Shown here: in pieces, positions 23,909 to 35,399 of the stretch
How the letters are laid out: each line of letters opens with the position of its first letter
Position numbering within the stretch: the first letter of the stretch is position 1
From: Ectocarpus siliculosus
Taxonomy: Eukaryota; Sar; Phaeophyceae; Ectocarpales; Ectocarpaceae
DNA length: 64,000 nt
NCBI GenBank assembly: GCA_000310025.1
Contig: FN648069.1
Span: forward strand, 1,008,782 to 1,072,781
Reading direction: 5' to 3'
Program-made: the position numbers and the translations under genes
Notes under the pieces: generated by a model
Told to the model about the DNA's origin: nothing
The model's input: the letters and a program-made list of their open reading frames with translations, nothing else
Databases searched by the model: none

Positions 23909-26717
23909 TTAGTGCTGGGCCTGCGCGACAGCGGAAGCGGCATGGCGGTGGGGATCGGTTGGGTTAGGGTGGATGGTGCAATTGGGCACGAGGAAGAGGA
24001 CTCATGGAATGGCAAAAGGACCGCAGAGCGCGGCGAGTCTAGATCAAGTGTCCGCCTGGTGAATCGGCGAGATCGATCAGCTCAAAACCACGAAAACAAC
24101 ATAGAACAATACTTGGACCGTGTGTGAGAAGAAACAACAACGACAGAGACGGATTTGTTTGAGTATATGGAGAAAAAACTACTTCGCATTGACACAAACG
24201 AGTCGCTGTCTGGTGCTCGGGGAATCGTCGACAACAGGTTGGTCATCGTAAGGCAAATAAACGTTACGCTAAATCTTCCCGACTCAATAATTATTAAACT
24301 TTGTGCTCTATCTTTCCTATCCTAAAGTTTCTGTCGGGGAGAGACACACTTCTGATAATCGCGACAAAGAATACAGACAGCAAGCACCAATCAACAGGGT
24401 ACCAAACCCCTTTCGCTCGCGAAAAACACGTGAAAGAAAACTAAGGGAAAGCAGACACCTCAAACCTCATTCTACGATGCACGAACCTTCAAATACTCAC
24501 CGGCTTGAGCCCCGGGGGCGCCTTGGGCATCGCGGAGGAGTGGTGCTCGACCATGACCCACTTGCCGTTCTCCCTTCGGTAGGCAAAAGTGAAGCGTGCC
24601 CGCGTCTCGGTCATGGCCCCGTCAGCTCCCGCCCAAGCGAACGTGTAGGCGCCCGCGTGGATGGCGAAGTCTCCGTGGATGCGCGGGGGCGCCGGGTCGT
24701 ACGCGACCATGGAGAGCTTGGGCATGCGGGCAAAGAAGTCCTGTGGGGGGGGGGGAACAAGGGCCAGAGGTGGGTAGTCAAGGGTTTGTTTCACAATCTT
24801 GTGGGTGTATTTCAAGCTTTGAAAATTTGGTTGGATTTTGGAACCGAGCGTCGATATGTAGATCGCTGGGCTTGCGCCAGCAGCGAGCGGTGTAGAAACC
24901 AAACATTCCCCTGCCTGCCCGAGGTGGCCGCCAACCAACAAGATGCTGAAGGAAATATCAACGGGTCAAAGAAAACGATCGACGCATTGACGCTACATGT
25001 ATTGAGCACAAATACAGACAACGCAACACGCACATACCACCTCACGCGATGGTAGTTCCTACCGTTGCTGCTGAACAAAATAGCCTTCAAAACTCCCACT
25101 TACAAAGTAGTCGTAGACGTGCGCGGGCGTGTTGCGGACCTCCTCCGAGACCGTTCCCCAGAACAGCGCGTCGTCAGCGTAGATGGCGGCGGTCTTCTTG
25201 GGCGCGTCCTCGGTGTTGGCGGTCACGTTGTCCCTCCAGTTCCTAGTCGCGGCGTCGACGGCCTTCTGGTCTGTTCGCCCGACACGATAACAGCAACACC
25301 AAAATGTAGAGGCAAAGGCATATGTATGTGAGATGAACGTTCGCCTCATATCACCCAAGAGAGCACAAAATTGTAAACTACGTACAACGTGAGAGAGATC
25401 GGACCCATTGATACGAACGTACCTATCAGATCACCCGGCACGGAAGAATAAAATGGGGGGCACCAACAAAATGGCGTGCTACACGTAGCTTTTCGGGAAG
25501 CAAACTTACAAAAGATTACCGCAATATTGTTGAAATGGTCACCGATTCGCTTCGCTAGTAGGGAGCCCATGACGAGAACACGCCATCTCTACAGCACGCG
25601 CACCATGCAACAGCAAGTGAGGCTAGAGCGAAGGCTACCGGTTGACTCACCAGCGGTGTAGTTGGCCGCGTAGTCGGCCTGAACAGGTCCACGCGAAGTC
25701 CGGTGATTGCGAGCGCGTCGTGCACGACGAATCACCACGTTCAGGGGAACAGAGCGAGCGGATTGGGGAGTGGTAAATTACCGTTTTTCCGAACTCACGC
25801 AGCTACATCGCACTGCGAAGCAGCGCGCTTGATTTCCCATTTCATTTAAAGTTGAAGTAACACTTAATAACACAGATGCCTTAAAATGGAGTGTAGTTGG
25901 AACGATCAGGGAGGAGACAACTCTGAATGTACAGGTGCATGGTGGACGACTTCGCGGCCGTACGCGGGCGACCAAACGGCAGCACCTACCAGCGCCCGCG
26001 TGTGGCAGGGGGTATAGCAGTGTTGAGAAAAGTGCAAGGCACTGCTGTGTGGGAGCGCGCACATGATGATGGAACACGACACGACCCGAACAAAAAAAAG
26101 ACTGTGACGACGCCAAGAGGCCCGAGAGAGAACAACCCACACATGTTCATGTATGCGCTGGATATTTTGGCGAATCGAGAGGTGCGGTGAAAGCAATCCT
26201 AGCCGACGGAAGGGTTGCGCGGGGGACATCGGAATTCATTGCAAGGCACTTGGGCGTATGCTTGTCCTTGAGTAGCGTTCAAGAAAGTACTACTACTGTG
26301 CGCCTCGACATGACCCATCAATTTTAGCCGACGTAACTCCAGGCCCCTTCAGAAATATGCCGCAGGGTGGTCCAAGAGTCTAAAATATCCCGCATGGTTA
26401 AAAAACATGCATACGTCTACATGCGCACTGGGCACGAGACAGAACAATCACACACACAGAAAAGATAACAGCGCTCCCAGACACGCCGCCAGAGTTGGCA
26501 CACATCACCTCACCTGTCCAGACATCTGCCTAACCGGGAGCTTCACAGCGGCAAGCCTGGTCGCCGCCTGAGTGACGGTGAGGCCAGACCTCGTCGACAG
26601 CAGAGCGTTCATCGAGCCGGCGGCCCGGACGCTGCTCTGGATGCTGGACTCGCTCTTGCCGACGACCCTTGCCAGCCTGGACGCAGTCCTTCCCGCGGGC
26701 ATCTTTCCAAAGTTCAT
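23909..26717 (-). CDS. CaMKII-association-domain/SnoaL-like protein, copy B
   Basis: Minus-strand exons in order: 26514-26717, 25651-25678, 25104-25270, 24501-24740 and 23909-23920, all with GT-AG junctions and phases identical to copy A. The product is 216 residues. The usual ATG-ATG start is changed here to ATA-ATT-ATG, so translation must start at the third codon and the protein lacks one Met. The presequence (residues 1-68) and association-like domain are intact, ending W-V-M-V-E-H-H-S-S-A-M-P-K-A-P-P-G-L-K-P then A-Q-H. It is transcribed divergently from copy C, with 570 bp between the two start codons. No disabling change is visible. Confidence 0.82.
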
Positions 26718-27287
26718 AATTATGTCTTTTCGTCGGACGGTGGAAGGTTGGTGCAGTGGTGTTGCTGACAGAGGTGGGTGTGCGTGTAAGTTGTGAGCTG
26801 GGGGGGGCTGGGGGCTGGGGGGAACGAAGGCACACAAACACTAATTACGCCGCATTATTTTAATTCTGTTTTTGTCGACACAACGAATCCATATCCTTCA
26901 CGTCCTTCATGTCTATGATTTTTATTTAGCAAAATGAATCCAAGGGTCAGCGAATACTACCTGCATTTTCGATAATTTTTCAATATGACACAAAGAACCC
27001 ATCGTTATCCATAGAATAGAGTCTAAGGTAGATTCACAATGAATCCGTAGCGTCAGCGAAGGCTACCTGTATCCCCGCCATAGACGCTACTTTGTTGTCC
27101 GACGGCGGCCATCGAATCTGCCGATGTGTCGACAAAAAGAAATAAAATAATGCGGTGTAATTAGTGTTTGTGAGCCTTCGTTCCCCCCAGCCCCCATCAG
27201 CCCCCCCCAGCTCACAACTTACACGCACACCCACCTCTGTCAGCAACACCACTCCGCCAACCTTCCACCGTCCGACGAAAGGACATC
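26718..27287. promoter_or_regulatory. Shared head-to-head promoter region of copies B and C
   Basis: The 570 bp between the two ATGs carry the conserved block in both directions: CTAATTACGCCGCATTATT at 26841-26859 for B and AATAATGCGGTGTAATTAG at 27147-27165 for C. Between them lie two copies of a degenerate ATGAATCC-(G/A)-GTCAGCGAA-(G/T)-CTACCTG motif (near 26935 and 27040). Both genes could share one bidirectional control region; this is inference. Confidence 0.55.
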
Positions 27288-30124
27288 ATGATGAACTTTG
27301 GAAAGATGCCCGCGGGAAGGACTGCATCCAGGCTGGCAAGGGTCGTCGGCAAGAGCGAGTCCAGCATCCAGAGCAGTGTCCGGGCCGCCGGCTCGATGCA
27401 CGCTCTGCTGTCGACGAGGTCTGGCCTCACCGTCACCCAGGCGGCGACCAGGCTTGCCGCCGTGAAGCTCCCGGTTAGGCAGATGTCTGGACAGGTGAGG
27501 TGATGTGTGCCAACTCTGGCGGCGTGTCTGGAAGCCGTGCATATCTTGATTTTTGTCTCGTGCGCATGTAGACGTATGCACGTTTTAGACATTGCGGGAA
27601 ATTTATGAAGGGACCCGTGTTTCGTCGTGTTGCACGTCACGCGCGATGTTTGGCTCAATCGGATGGATCATGTCGAGGCTCACACGCGCGTTCGTGAACG
27701 CTACTGGAAGACAAGCACGCGCCAAAGCACCTTACAATGTTTTCCAACACCCTTAGCGCAGAACATTTTTTGGGAAGCGTGGTCTCTCGGGCCTCTTCGC
27801 GGGCCTCTTCGCGTCACAGTTTTTTTTTATTTGCGTCGTGTGGTGTCGCTCTGCTCAGCAGTGCGATCTAGCAGTGCGAGTGCGGCAAACGGTCAATTTA
27901 TCCTCTGCCCAATCCGCTCGCTTTGTTCCCTTGAACGTGGTGAAACGTTGTGCCCGACGCGCTCGCATCACCGGACTTCACGCGGACATGTTCAGGCCGA
28001 CTATGCGGCCAACTACACCGCTGGTGAGTCAACCAGAAGCCTTCGTTGCTGCCTCGTTTGCTGTTGCATGCTGTTCCTGCTGCTGCTGCTGCTGCTGCTG
28101 TAAAGATGGCGTGTTTTGGCCGCAGGCGTCGTTTGCCGCTTAATGTCCGCTGGCAGATGTCCTTGTTGTTGCTTGCTGTCGTTTCTAATTTCCATTCGGC
28201 AACTCCGTTCTCCCGAAGCAAGTCGCTTCGACTATTATTACTTGGCGAATTAGCGGTACAAGTCGCTTCGACTATTATTACTTGGCGACTTAGCGGTAAA
28301 AATCTTGTGTGCTTTTTTGCCGCATAAATATGGTGTAAAACTTTCTCATATCCCCGATTTTCTTCTTGCGTGTGTCGGGTGATTTGATGTGAACGTTCCT
28401 ATCAATGGCCTCCCATCTCTCCCGTTGTACTATTTTGCCTTCTCTTGGGCGATCTGAGCTGAACGTTCATCTGACATCTGCCTGTACCTCTACATTTTGT
28501 TGTTGCTGGTGTCGTTGTCTCGGGTGAACAGACCAGAAGGCCGTCGACGCCGCGACTAGGAACTGGAGGGACAACGTGACCGCCAACACCGAGGACGCTC
28601 CCAAGAAGACCGCCGCCATCTACGCTGACGATGCGCTGTTCTGGGGAACGGTCTCGGAGGAGGTCCGCAACACGCCCGCGCACGTCTACGATTACTTTGT
28701 GAGTGTCGGTTGGTGAAGAATGTATTCTCATCTACATCGGCCGCAGTAGCAATAACCATCGCGTGAGGTGGTATGTGCGTGTTGCGTTGTCAGTATTTAT
28801 GCTCGATACATGTAGCGTCGTGGCGTCGATTGTTTTCGTTAGCCCCGTGATGTTTCTTAAACAATTTGTTGTTTGCCGTCGGGCGATGATAATTGTTGGT
28901 TACTGAACCGATCGCTGCTGGCCTAAGCCCAGCAACCTACATCTTGATGCTCGGCTCCAAAACCCAACCAACATTTCAAGCTTGAAATACCCGCCCGAAA
29001 TTGTGGGCTCCACTCCCATACGTATGTTCTCTGCATGGTGTGTGTGGTACTGCCGTGCAAGAGGATTTCGGGGATTCTCCCGAGAGCGTCGTGCCCATCG
29101 CTCAATCAGCCGTGTCTGCCCAACATAATGTCCTACATCGTCGACACGTGATTGGTGGAAGGACGACATCTACCCGGCTTTACCCCTCTAAAACTTCGAT
29201 GATTTGTTTTTGTTCTTCCGGTCCAGCATAATTTTTTCCCTAAGTATGGGTGCTCTGCCAGATTGTGGACCACCATAACCTTGACTACCCACCTCTGGCC
29301 GTTCTTTCCCCTCCACGCAGGACTTCTTCGCCCGCATGCCCAAGCTCTCCATGGTCGCGTACGACCCGGCGCCCCCGCGCATCCACGGAGACTTCGCCAT
29401 CCACGCGGGCGCCTACACGTTCGCCTGGGCGGGAGCTGACGGGGCCATGACCGAGACGCGGGCGCGCTTCACGTTTGCCTACCGAAGGGAGAACGGCAAG
29501 TGGGTGATGGTCGAGCACCACTCGTCCGCGATGCCCAAGGCGCCCCCGGGGCTCAAGCCGGTGAGTATTTGCAGGGGCCGTCCATAGTAGAAGGATTGAG
29601 CAGTCGTACTACTGTTTTCCCTTGGTTTTCTTCATGTGCCTTTCGTGAGAGAAAGGGGTTTGGTACCGCCGTGTTGGCTTGGTTTCCTTGTTTTCTGTAT
29701 TCTAACAATTGTCAGAGGTGCGCCTCTTCCCGACAGAAAATTTAGCACTAGATAGTTTTAGCTAAGCGTTTCATTGCGTTGAGATGGCCAACCTGTTGTT
29801 GACGATTCCCCGAGCACCATACAGCGACTCTTGTGCTCGTGTGTTCCTAGTATTTTTCTCAGTATGCACAACGAATCCATCTCTATCGTTGTTGTTTTCT
29901 TGTCACACACCGTCCCAAGAATATTGTTATTTTTGTATTCGTGATGTTTCGCGCTGATCGATCACGCCGATTCACCACTTGATCTAGGCTCGCCGCCCTC
30001 TGCGGTCTTTTCTGGCACGTCGTTCCAGTGGGTCCTCTGCCTCGCGCCCAATTTCACCATCCACCCTAACCCAACCGATTCCGACCGCGATGCCGCTTCC
30101 GCTGTCGCGCAGGCCCAGCACTAA
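27288..30124 (+). CDS. CaMKII-association-domain/SnoaL-like protein, copy C
   Basis: Exons 27288-27494, 27996-28023, 28532-28698, 29321-29560 and 30113-30124, all GT-AG, give 217 residues. The exon lengths (207, 28, 167, 240, 12 coding nt) are identical to copies A and D. The presequence and domain residues are as in B apart from a few substitutions in exon 1 (S-M-H-A versus S-M-N-A). Intron 3 carries about 250 bp absent from the others (around 29010-29200), and intron 2 contains a CTG run and a 40-bp tandem duplication. A conserved GACGTGAGT follows 31 nt after the stop in C and may be the donor of a 3'-UTR intron. Confidence 0.82.
28075..28102 (+). repeat. CTG microsatellite in intron 2 of copy C
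   Basis: A run of CTG triplets, interrupted once by TTC, just downstream of exon 2. It is absent from the paralogues at this length. Confidence 0.8.
28218..28297 (+). repeat. 40-bp tandem duplication in intron 2 of copy C
   Basis: AAGTCGCTTCGACTATTATT plus the next 20 bases occur twice in a row with two differences. Confidence 0.85.
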
Positions 30125-31491
30125 GATGCCTCCGGAGATGAAGACGCAGGCAGACGTGAGTTTCCTGTGTAGGCGCGGATATGTTACCCTCTTTTGAATT
30201 ACTCCGCTAGGTATTTTTCATTTCCGTTTCGTTCCGAGTTTGTGCCTTTGGGTTGTATGCAATTGCTTCCTTTGTCGGCCGCGGTCGTTGCCTTGGGTTG
30301 ACAGATATCGCAGCACCCGCGCTGAAGAACTTGGAAAATATTGTTGAGAATTTTTGAGAAATTTGGAACCATACAGCGGCCTGGCGCAACCTCTTGGGGA
30401 ATAGCAGTATTCCCGTTACAGTAGTTGGCTTAAAGAAGTTCTTTGGTGGGGACACTACTGCTGATCCGATGTAGTGTGGTCTCTCGCCGCCACGGTGGTA
30501 TAGACTCCTCGCAAGAATCAAAACAAACATCGAACATCGAACGAAGAACGGCCTTAGATTATTTCCCTAGTTGCCGACGAACGACTAGGCATTCGACTTG
30601 GAACTGAAAATCCCTTCTCCGCGATTTCCCCGTCCGTTTGTCTCTTGTTTTCTTTGTTGTTTTGTGTGTGTCGCGGTCTCAACTCAACAGGCGTTCACCC
30701 CCAGCAGGCAAGTACCTGGTCGATTGCGAAGGCGAGCGGGCGGGCAGCAGGCACAGGAGCTACCTCGAATCACGTAGACTTCTTGATGCCTCATTGATGA
30801 TGGTGCTGGTTTGGCGATAGCTCGTATTTACCATAGATAAGAAGCAGGTCTAGAGCGCCTGAACCTCTTTTGATTTGATGCGGCTGTAATTGGAGAAAAT
30901 GTAGCCCAGTGGGCGCGTGCGCCGATGTGTTTTGGAATGAAGGGGAGGATTTTTGGGGGGTGAAAGGGGGTACAGCTGTTGGTATTTTCCAAGCTGGCAC
31001 GCTGGCGGTTGGTTCCCAAGGTATTACCCGCTGGCACTTCGGGTGAAGTGTTGTTGTTTTTCGTAGCGTGCGACGCGACAGGAGGCCATCGACTGGACGT
31101 TGTTGAGGCGGCATGCCGCGCTATGTCCCTCCCCAAAAATAGCGTGGGTAGGGTGTTTTCGGGGTTGATTGCATGGTGTTGTACAGGTTATTGGGCGTGA
31201 ATAGGGCGTTCGTCGTTAATTGTGGCTGATTCGAGATGATCCCACATCGTATCAAGTACAAGCTGCGGTGTCTTGAGGTACTTGGGGTACACATTTAGCC
31301 TCGTTGGATTCATGTGCATAGATGCAGGTAGAGTGTGTTGAGAAGGTGTGTGATCAGAGGTAGCACCGTGTGAGATTTGCTTCCTGACGAACAAATATTT
31401 TTTAGACTACTATCCGCAAGCCTAACAGTCTAGAAATATTCACTAGCTAGCTCATTATGAAACGCGGCAGGCAAAATGGCACGCTGTGTTG

Positions 31492-31699
31492 TACAGATGG
31501 CGCCCGCACTTAAGAACCTACCTGTTAAGAACATGAGGCTCAAAAAATCCAAAACTCATGAACATGAGCGTATTTTAGTGGTCCCCGTTAAGAACCTCAC
31601 ACTAAAACCTATCTAATGGCCATTCGCAGCCTCAACAGGCAACTAAGAACCCCAGCCTCACGCAAATTAAGATGTTCTTAAGTGCGGGCGCCATCTGTA
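31492..31699. mobile_element. MITE family 2
   Basis: Perfect terminal inverted repeats begin TACAGATGGCGCCCGCACTT and continue with AAGAAC; the right end is the exact complement. The 208-bp interior has recurrent (T)TAAGAACC motifs and no coding capacity. No clear target duplication was seen. A diverged relative of the interior lies at 59137-59235. Confidence 0.8.
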
Positions 31700-31767
31700 G
31701 TCAAAGTGCCTTGTCAGTGTCTCTCGATATTCCCGATCTTTTGGAAGAGGAGGTTACCCTACGTTTC

Positions 31768-31769
31768 AG

Positions 31770-31808
<39 letters not shown>
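31768..31808 (+). repeat. TGT trinucleotide microsatellite
   Basis: About 13 uninterrupted TGT units. Confidence 0.9.
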
Positions 31809-31809
<1 letters not shown>

Positions 31810-31856
31810 GTTCACATTAAGACCGTTTCGGTCTCCGCTCAGTGCCTTCTAATGTC

Positions 31857-31892
31857 CGTACTATACTATACTATACTATACTATACTTTACT
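31857..31892 (+). repeat. ACTAT pentanucleotide repeat
   Basis: About six ACTAT units in tandem, the last slightly altered. Confidence 0.85.
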
Positions 31893-32484
31893 ATAACAGA
31901 ACTGACGCGGACGTCTTCCGTGGTCACAAGCTAACTGCCCCGAAGGGCTACATACATACATGCACCACCTGTCTAAAACATAGAACTGGACACCAGAAAA
32001 ATTCCTCCCAGGCGCGATTTGTTTTTCTACCCAAGGGTCTGTTGTGCGAAAAATATTTTCGGACACATGATAATAAATAAGCCGTACCCCGGAGGGTGAA
32101 GAAATTCGAAAAATTACCACGAATCGTCGAAAAGTTACCATTAGGTTTAGATGGATTGCAAACTAAACATGCCTCGCTCTCGTTATACTCCTTCCGCATC
32201 TGCTCGTCAGAAGTCGACCCACGCTCAGCCGTGCTATAGGAACACACGTACGTACGTACGGTAGCGCCCCATTCCTACAAAGTACAGTACATCGGCCAAA
32301 GCTCGAAATGAGCGAAGCAGCTCAGCTAACCATCCAACACAACAACCACCTGCCTTGCAAACTTGCCTTTCCCGCTTCTTAGCACTGCACAACAACAGGG
32401 AACGAACATAGTCTCGCAAATCTACTCGTTAGCCTTGCTTGGTCTTGTAGGGTTACGTTTGATTTGATCAATCTAACCTTCTAG
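31893..32484. other. No gene recognised
   Basis: Short frames on the minus strand (31881-32419) have no recognisable domain. A small TACG run lies near 32247-32262. Confidence 0.4.
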
Positions 32485-32526
32485 CCCTAACCCTAACCCT
32501 AACCCTAACCCTAACCCTAAGCCTAA
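32485..32526 (+). repeat. Interstitial telomere-like repeat (CCCTAA)6
   Basis: Six perfect CCCTAA units (complement TTAGGG) are followed by one GCCTAA. TTAGGG is the telomere unit reported for brown algae. The tract is inside the assembled sequence and 135 bp from the gypsy LTR. Confidence 0.9.
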
Positions 32527-32655
32527 CGCCAAACAAAGTGTCGACGCCTCGGGGGAAAACCCGGGGATACATGGGTATATGTCCTCGCCCCCCTAATCAC
32601 CCCGATTTTCGATTAGTGGGCCTATCTATGTGTCTTGAAATTGTTTTCGCACAGA

Positions 32656-32660
32656 CCCTT
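32656..32660 (+). repeat. Gypsy target-site duplication, left
   Basis: CCCTT adjoins the left LTR and recurs at 46974-46978 next to the right LTR. Confidence 0.75.
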
Positions 32661-32957
32661 TTAAAGGAGGGGAAGCCGTGGGTGGTAGCTTGCTCCTAGA
32701 GATAGATGAAGGTAGGTTCTGTCGCTGACACGCTTGTCCACGATCACGTAGAGATGAGAAAGTTGCTTGTTACTGCTGAGAGACGGTCAGCAAGGGTCTG
32801 AGGTGAAGTGGGGATCCAACTTCACCTCAGGGGGGTACGCAGACTAGACAAAATCCTAAGAGGGTAGGTGTCTGAAGGGTATACCTCCTGAGACCGACCC
32901 ACATCCTATCAACAATAAGATGTACCCTATTTAAGCTAGCAGCCACACTCCTTAACA
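32661..32957 (-). repeat. Gypsy 3' LTR (297 bp)
   Basis: On the element strand it starts TGTTAAGGAGTGTGG and ends CCTTTAA. It matches the LTR at 46677-46973 over all 297 bp with a single substitution (near position 32795 of the left copy: G versus A). The ends form a short imperfect inverted repeat (TTAAGG and CCTTTAA) and lack the usual final CA. An internal hairpin GAGGTGAAGT-ACTTCACCTC is present. Confidence 0.92.
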
Positions 32958-32971
32958 CTAGCCCACCCTGA
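32958..32971 (-). other. Candidate polypurine tract of the gypsy element
   Basis: On the element strand CAGGGTGGGCTAG stands directly before the TG of the 3' LTR. It is purine-rich but interrupted by pyrimidines, so it is only a candidate. Confidence 0.45.
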
Positions 32972-33971
32972 ATATCATATATGCAGATTCTATACTCAAA
33001 TCAATGCTCAACTCCTAAAAGCTACAACGAAGATTTTAGCTGACGATTGATGCTCATGAATCGAAGATATGACTCTTCACAAAACATCCAAAAAGGAGGG
33101 TGAGTTGTAGAAACATCCCGAATCAACCCCCACACCATCATTGAGACGAAAGATGGATGCGAACGGCCACGAGACGACACATCGACATCTCAATGACAAC
33201 GCTCCTATCAATGAAGGGATAAGGCCAAGAAAAATATGTAGTGCTGCACAGCACGCTATCCGCAACAGACGACGGCAAGAGAAATAAAGTCAAAACCTAA
33301 ACGCCACACACCACTCTTTTACGCGCACCCGCGCGTATAACAATGGGAGGGATGAGGGCGACTACCCGAGAGAGGCCCAAAATACTGCAACAAAACTCAA
33401 AACCCAAGCAAATTTCCGAACGAATACGGCCTTTGATACTGGACGCGACGTAAAGGGGAAGATATCAACGCAACCAATCTAGGAAAGCGTCAAAGAAGAG
33501 CAGGAGAAATGAATGGCAGGCGAACACACTGACAACAATTTCTAGCGTGTCAGAGAACTCAAACCGTATAGAGAGGCGGCCACGGCAAGACCTGATGAAA
33601 ACCAAGAATGCAAAGCATGAATGATCAACGTCTGAGAAGCGATCTGACGAACTTTCCCTGACTCGCGGGCAAAGCACAACACAGGAAGACTCAGATAACA
33701 CAGAAAAGTCGCAGAGACACACACAACAACACAACGACTCAAGGGCTCGACGATGATGAAGGCGTCGCCGGCAGGTAGCGATGACGGAGACGAAGTGGAA
33801 CGAAGTGTGGATGACGACGAATGTCCACGGGAGAAGACGACGCCACGGGATGGAAGCCCGAAGTAACAAGCCTAGATGACACTTCGGCGATACGGTGGAG
33901 CTAAAAAAAAAAAAAAAATGAGTTGGCGAAAGGCGAACCAAGGGAAACACGAGAAACTCGGTGTTTGCCTG

Positions 33972-34187
33972 GTCAGAGGCGAACATACCGACGAAACTTG
34001 GGGAACTCGTTGTTGAAGTGTTCAGAGGCAAACAACACCGACGAAACTTGGGGAACTCTTTTTCCAAGTGTTCAGAGGCAAACAACACCGACGAAACTTG
34101 GGGAACTCTTTTTCCAAGTGTTCAGAGGCAAACAACACCGACGAAACTTGGGGAACTCTTTTTCCAAGTGTTCAGAGGCAAACCACA
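33972..34187 (+). repeat. 50-bp tandem repeat, about 4.3 copies
   Basis: TTCAGAGGCAAACAACACCG begins at 34021, 34071 and 34121 and with small changes at 34171, giving a 50-bp period. A diverged first unit starts near 33972. The repeat lies in the non-coding 3' part of the gypsy element. Confidence 0.92.
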
Positions 34188-34210
34188 CGGAGAAAACAAG
34201 AAGGAAAAGA

Positions 34211-34262
34211 AAAAAAAAAAAACAAACAAACAAACAAACAAACAAACAAACAAACAAACAAA
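34211..34262 (+). repeat. CAAA microsatellite
   Basis: A poly-A run leads into about twelve CAAA units. Confidence 0.9.
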
Positions 34263-34299
34263 ATCCAAGATAGACCAGCTCGAACCTAAAACGGCGACG

Positions 34300-35399
34300 C
34301 TAGGAAGAGAGATTGGGAACAGCCGACGGTAAGGAGTCAGTAATGTGAGGAGTGCGATTCCGGGCGTCGCCCAAAGGGCGCGAGCGATGTTTTTCTAAAC
34401 ACCACGATCCACAGACGGCGTCCAAGGCGGTGGAGTAGAGGTGCGCAGGCAGAGGGAGAACGCTGGGGCCCGGGTCATCCAGAAATCGAACGATGTACGA
34501 GCCGTCCTGATGAGCACCAATACGTCCTGCCCACCATAATCCGTCGCGGGCCTTGTACCACAGCCGCGCTCCTACTGGAAGGGGCGAAATGCTGAAGCGA
34601 CGGAGCCAAGTCGCGTGAAGCACAAGGTCAGCCCCAGGAGGCAAATAGCGTTCGCCACGATTCCGGGCGAGCTCCCGTTGTGCCGCGCGTGTCCGAGCCA
34701 CTCGATACGTGCGGTTACCCTGCTTGCTTTGGCAGACCTCTCGAGACCAGTACAAGAGGATGTGTCGACGGAATTGATCGAGGTCGGACTCCCGTTCCCA
34801 AGAAGGAGTAGTCAGGCCTAGCCAATGCGTCTGGTACAGGACAGCGAGAACGCCGCTACGGCCCCGCACCAATTGGTGTCCCGAAATGTAGTCGACCTCG
34901 AGGCGCCCGACAGGCACCGACACATCATCCGCGGTGACGTGAAACGGTGGACATTTATCGCCGAAAGAGTGCAGGACATAACGCGAAAGCTCAGCGGGTA
35001 GAGATTGGGGCAGGTCGTCCTTCTCGTACGGATTGCGACAGGGCTTGCAACGAAGGACAGATACGCGACATCGAGCTGCTGGGCCGGAAAGATCAGAAGG
35101 CAGGTCCAGGTAGAGGAGTTTACGCGCCAACGGGCTTCCATCTGGGGTGGCGTCGGCCGACGCGGGACCCACCGCAAGAACTTTGTAAGGCCCCGTCCAG
35201 GAAAGCGCGAATTTGGCCTTGAGCACCTGGTGATCCGTGTCGTTCCGCACACCCTGTCGAATTGTAGCAGCCGTGTTGTAGACCCAAGCCCACCCGCCAA
35301 CAGTAAATTGCGGGAGCTTGTGGATGGCGTCCAGCAGGGATGAATTACGGCGTTCGACTCGCGAGATCTTCAAGGCGTTGTACTCACGGACCAGGTCGT
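34300..35399 (-). CDS. Gypsy Pol C-terminal extension with chromodomain- and Tudor-like modules (frameshifted)
   Basis: This frame continues the integrase in the +1 frame; it overlaps the pol frame up to 35451 but alignment sense begins near 35400. It opens with the usual post-core gypsy segment (Y-D-L-V-R-E-Y-N, then a K-F-x-L-S-W-T-G-P-Y-K-V strand). A chromodomain-like stretch follows at 34770-34915 (L-E-V-D-Y-I at the start, H-W-L-G-L then S-W-E-R-E-S-D-L at the end). Then comes a Tudor-like stretch at 34438-34582 (G-A-R-L-W-Y-K-A, W-W-A-G-R-I, Y-I-V-R-F-L-D-D). Integrase chromodomains direct insertion to marked chromatin; the Tudor-like module could add a second contact. It is joined to pol only if one base in the GGGCCC run near 35395-35400 is skipped or is an extra base. 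Confidence 0.65.

Larger units (their letters stand above)
22422..26862 (-). repeat. Duplicated unit B (inverted)
   Basis: Homologous to units A, C and D but on the minus strand. Its distal end at 22422 carries GGATAGTCTAAAA, the complement of the end of unit A. Introns of B are closest to D: both share the ATGGGGGGCACCAACAAAAT stretch in intron 2. Confidence 0.75.
27143..31410 (+). repeat. Duplicated unit C
   Basis: Third copy of the unit, inverted relative to B. It has a shorter intron 1 and a longer intron 3 than the others. The similarity ends near 31410 at TTTTTTAGACTACTATCC. Confidence 0.75.
32972..34299 (-). other. 3' untranslated internal region of the gypsy element
   Basis: About 1.3 kb between the last recognisable codon and the 3' LTR. 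A 207-codon frame (33465-34088) runs partly through the tandem repeats and is Cys/Phe/Ser-rich without a domain; I regard it as non-coding. A 16-bp poly-A run lies at about 33903-33918. Confidence 0.5.

Noticed and set aside
24303-25055. 250-codon plus frame across gene B
   Set aside because: It is the antisense of exon 4 plus intron sequence.
33465-34088. 207-codon minus frame in the gypsy 3' region
   Set aside because: It starts inside the 50-bp tandem repeats, is low in complexity and has no recognisable motif.
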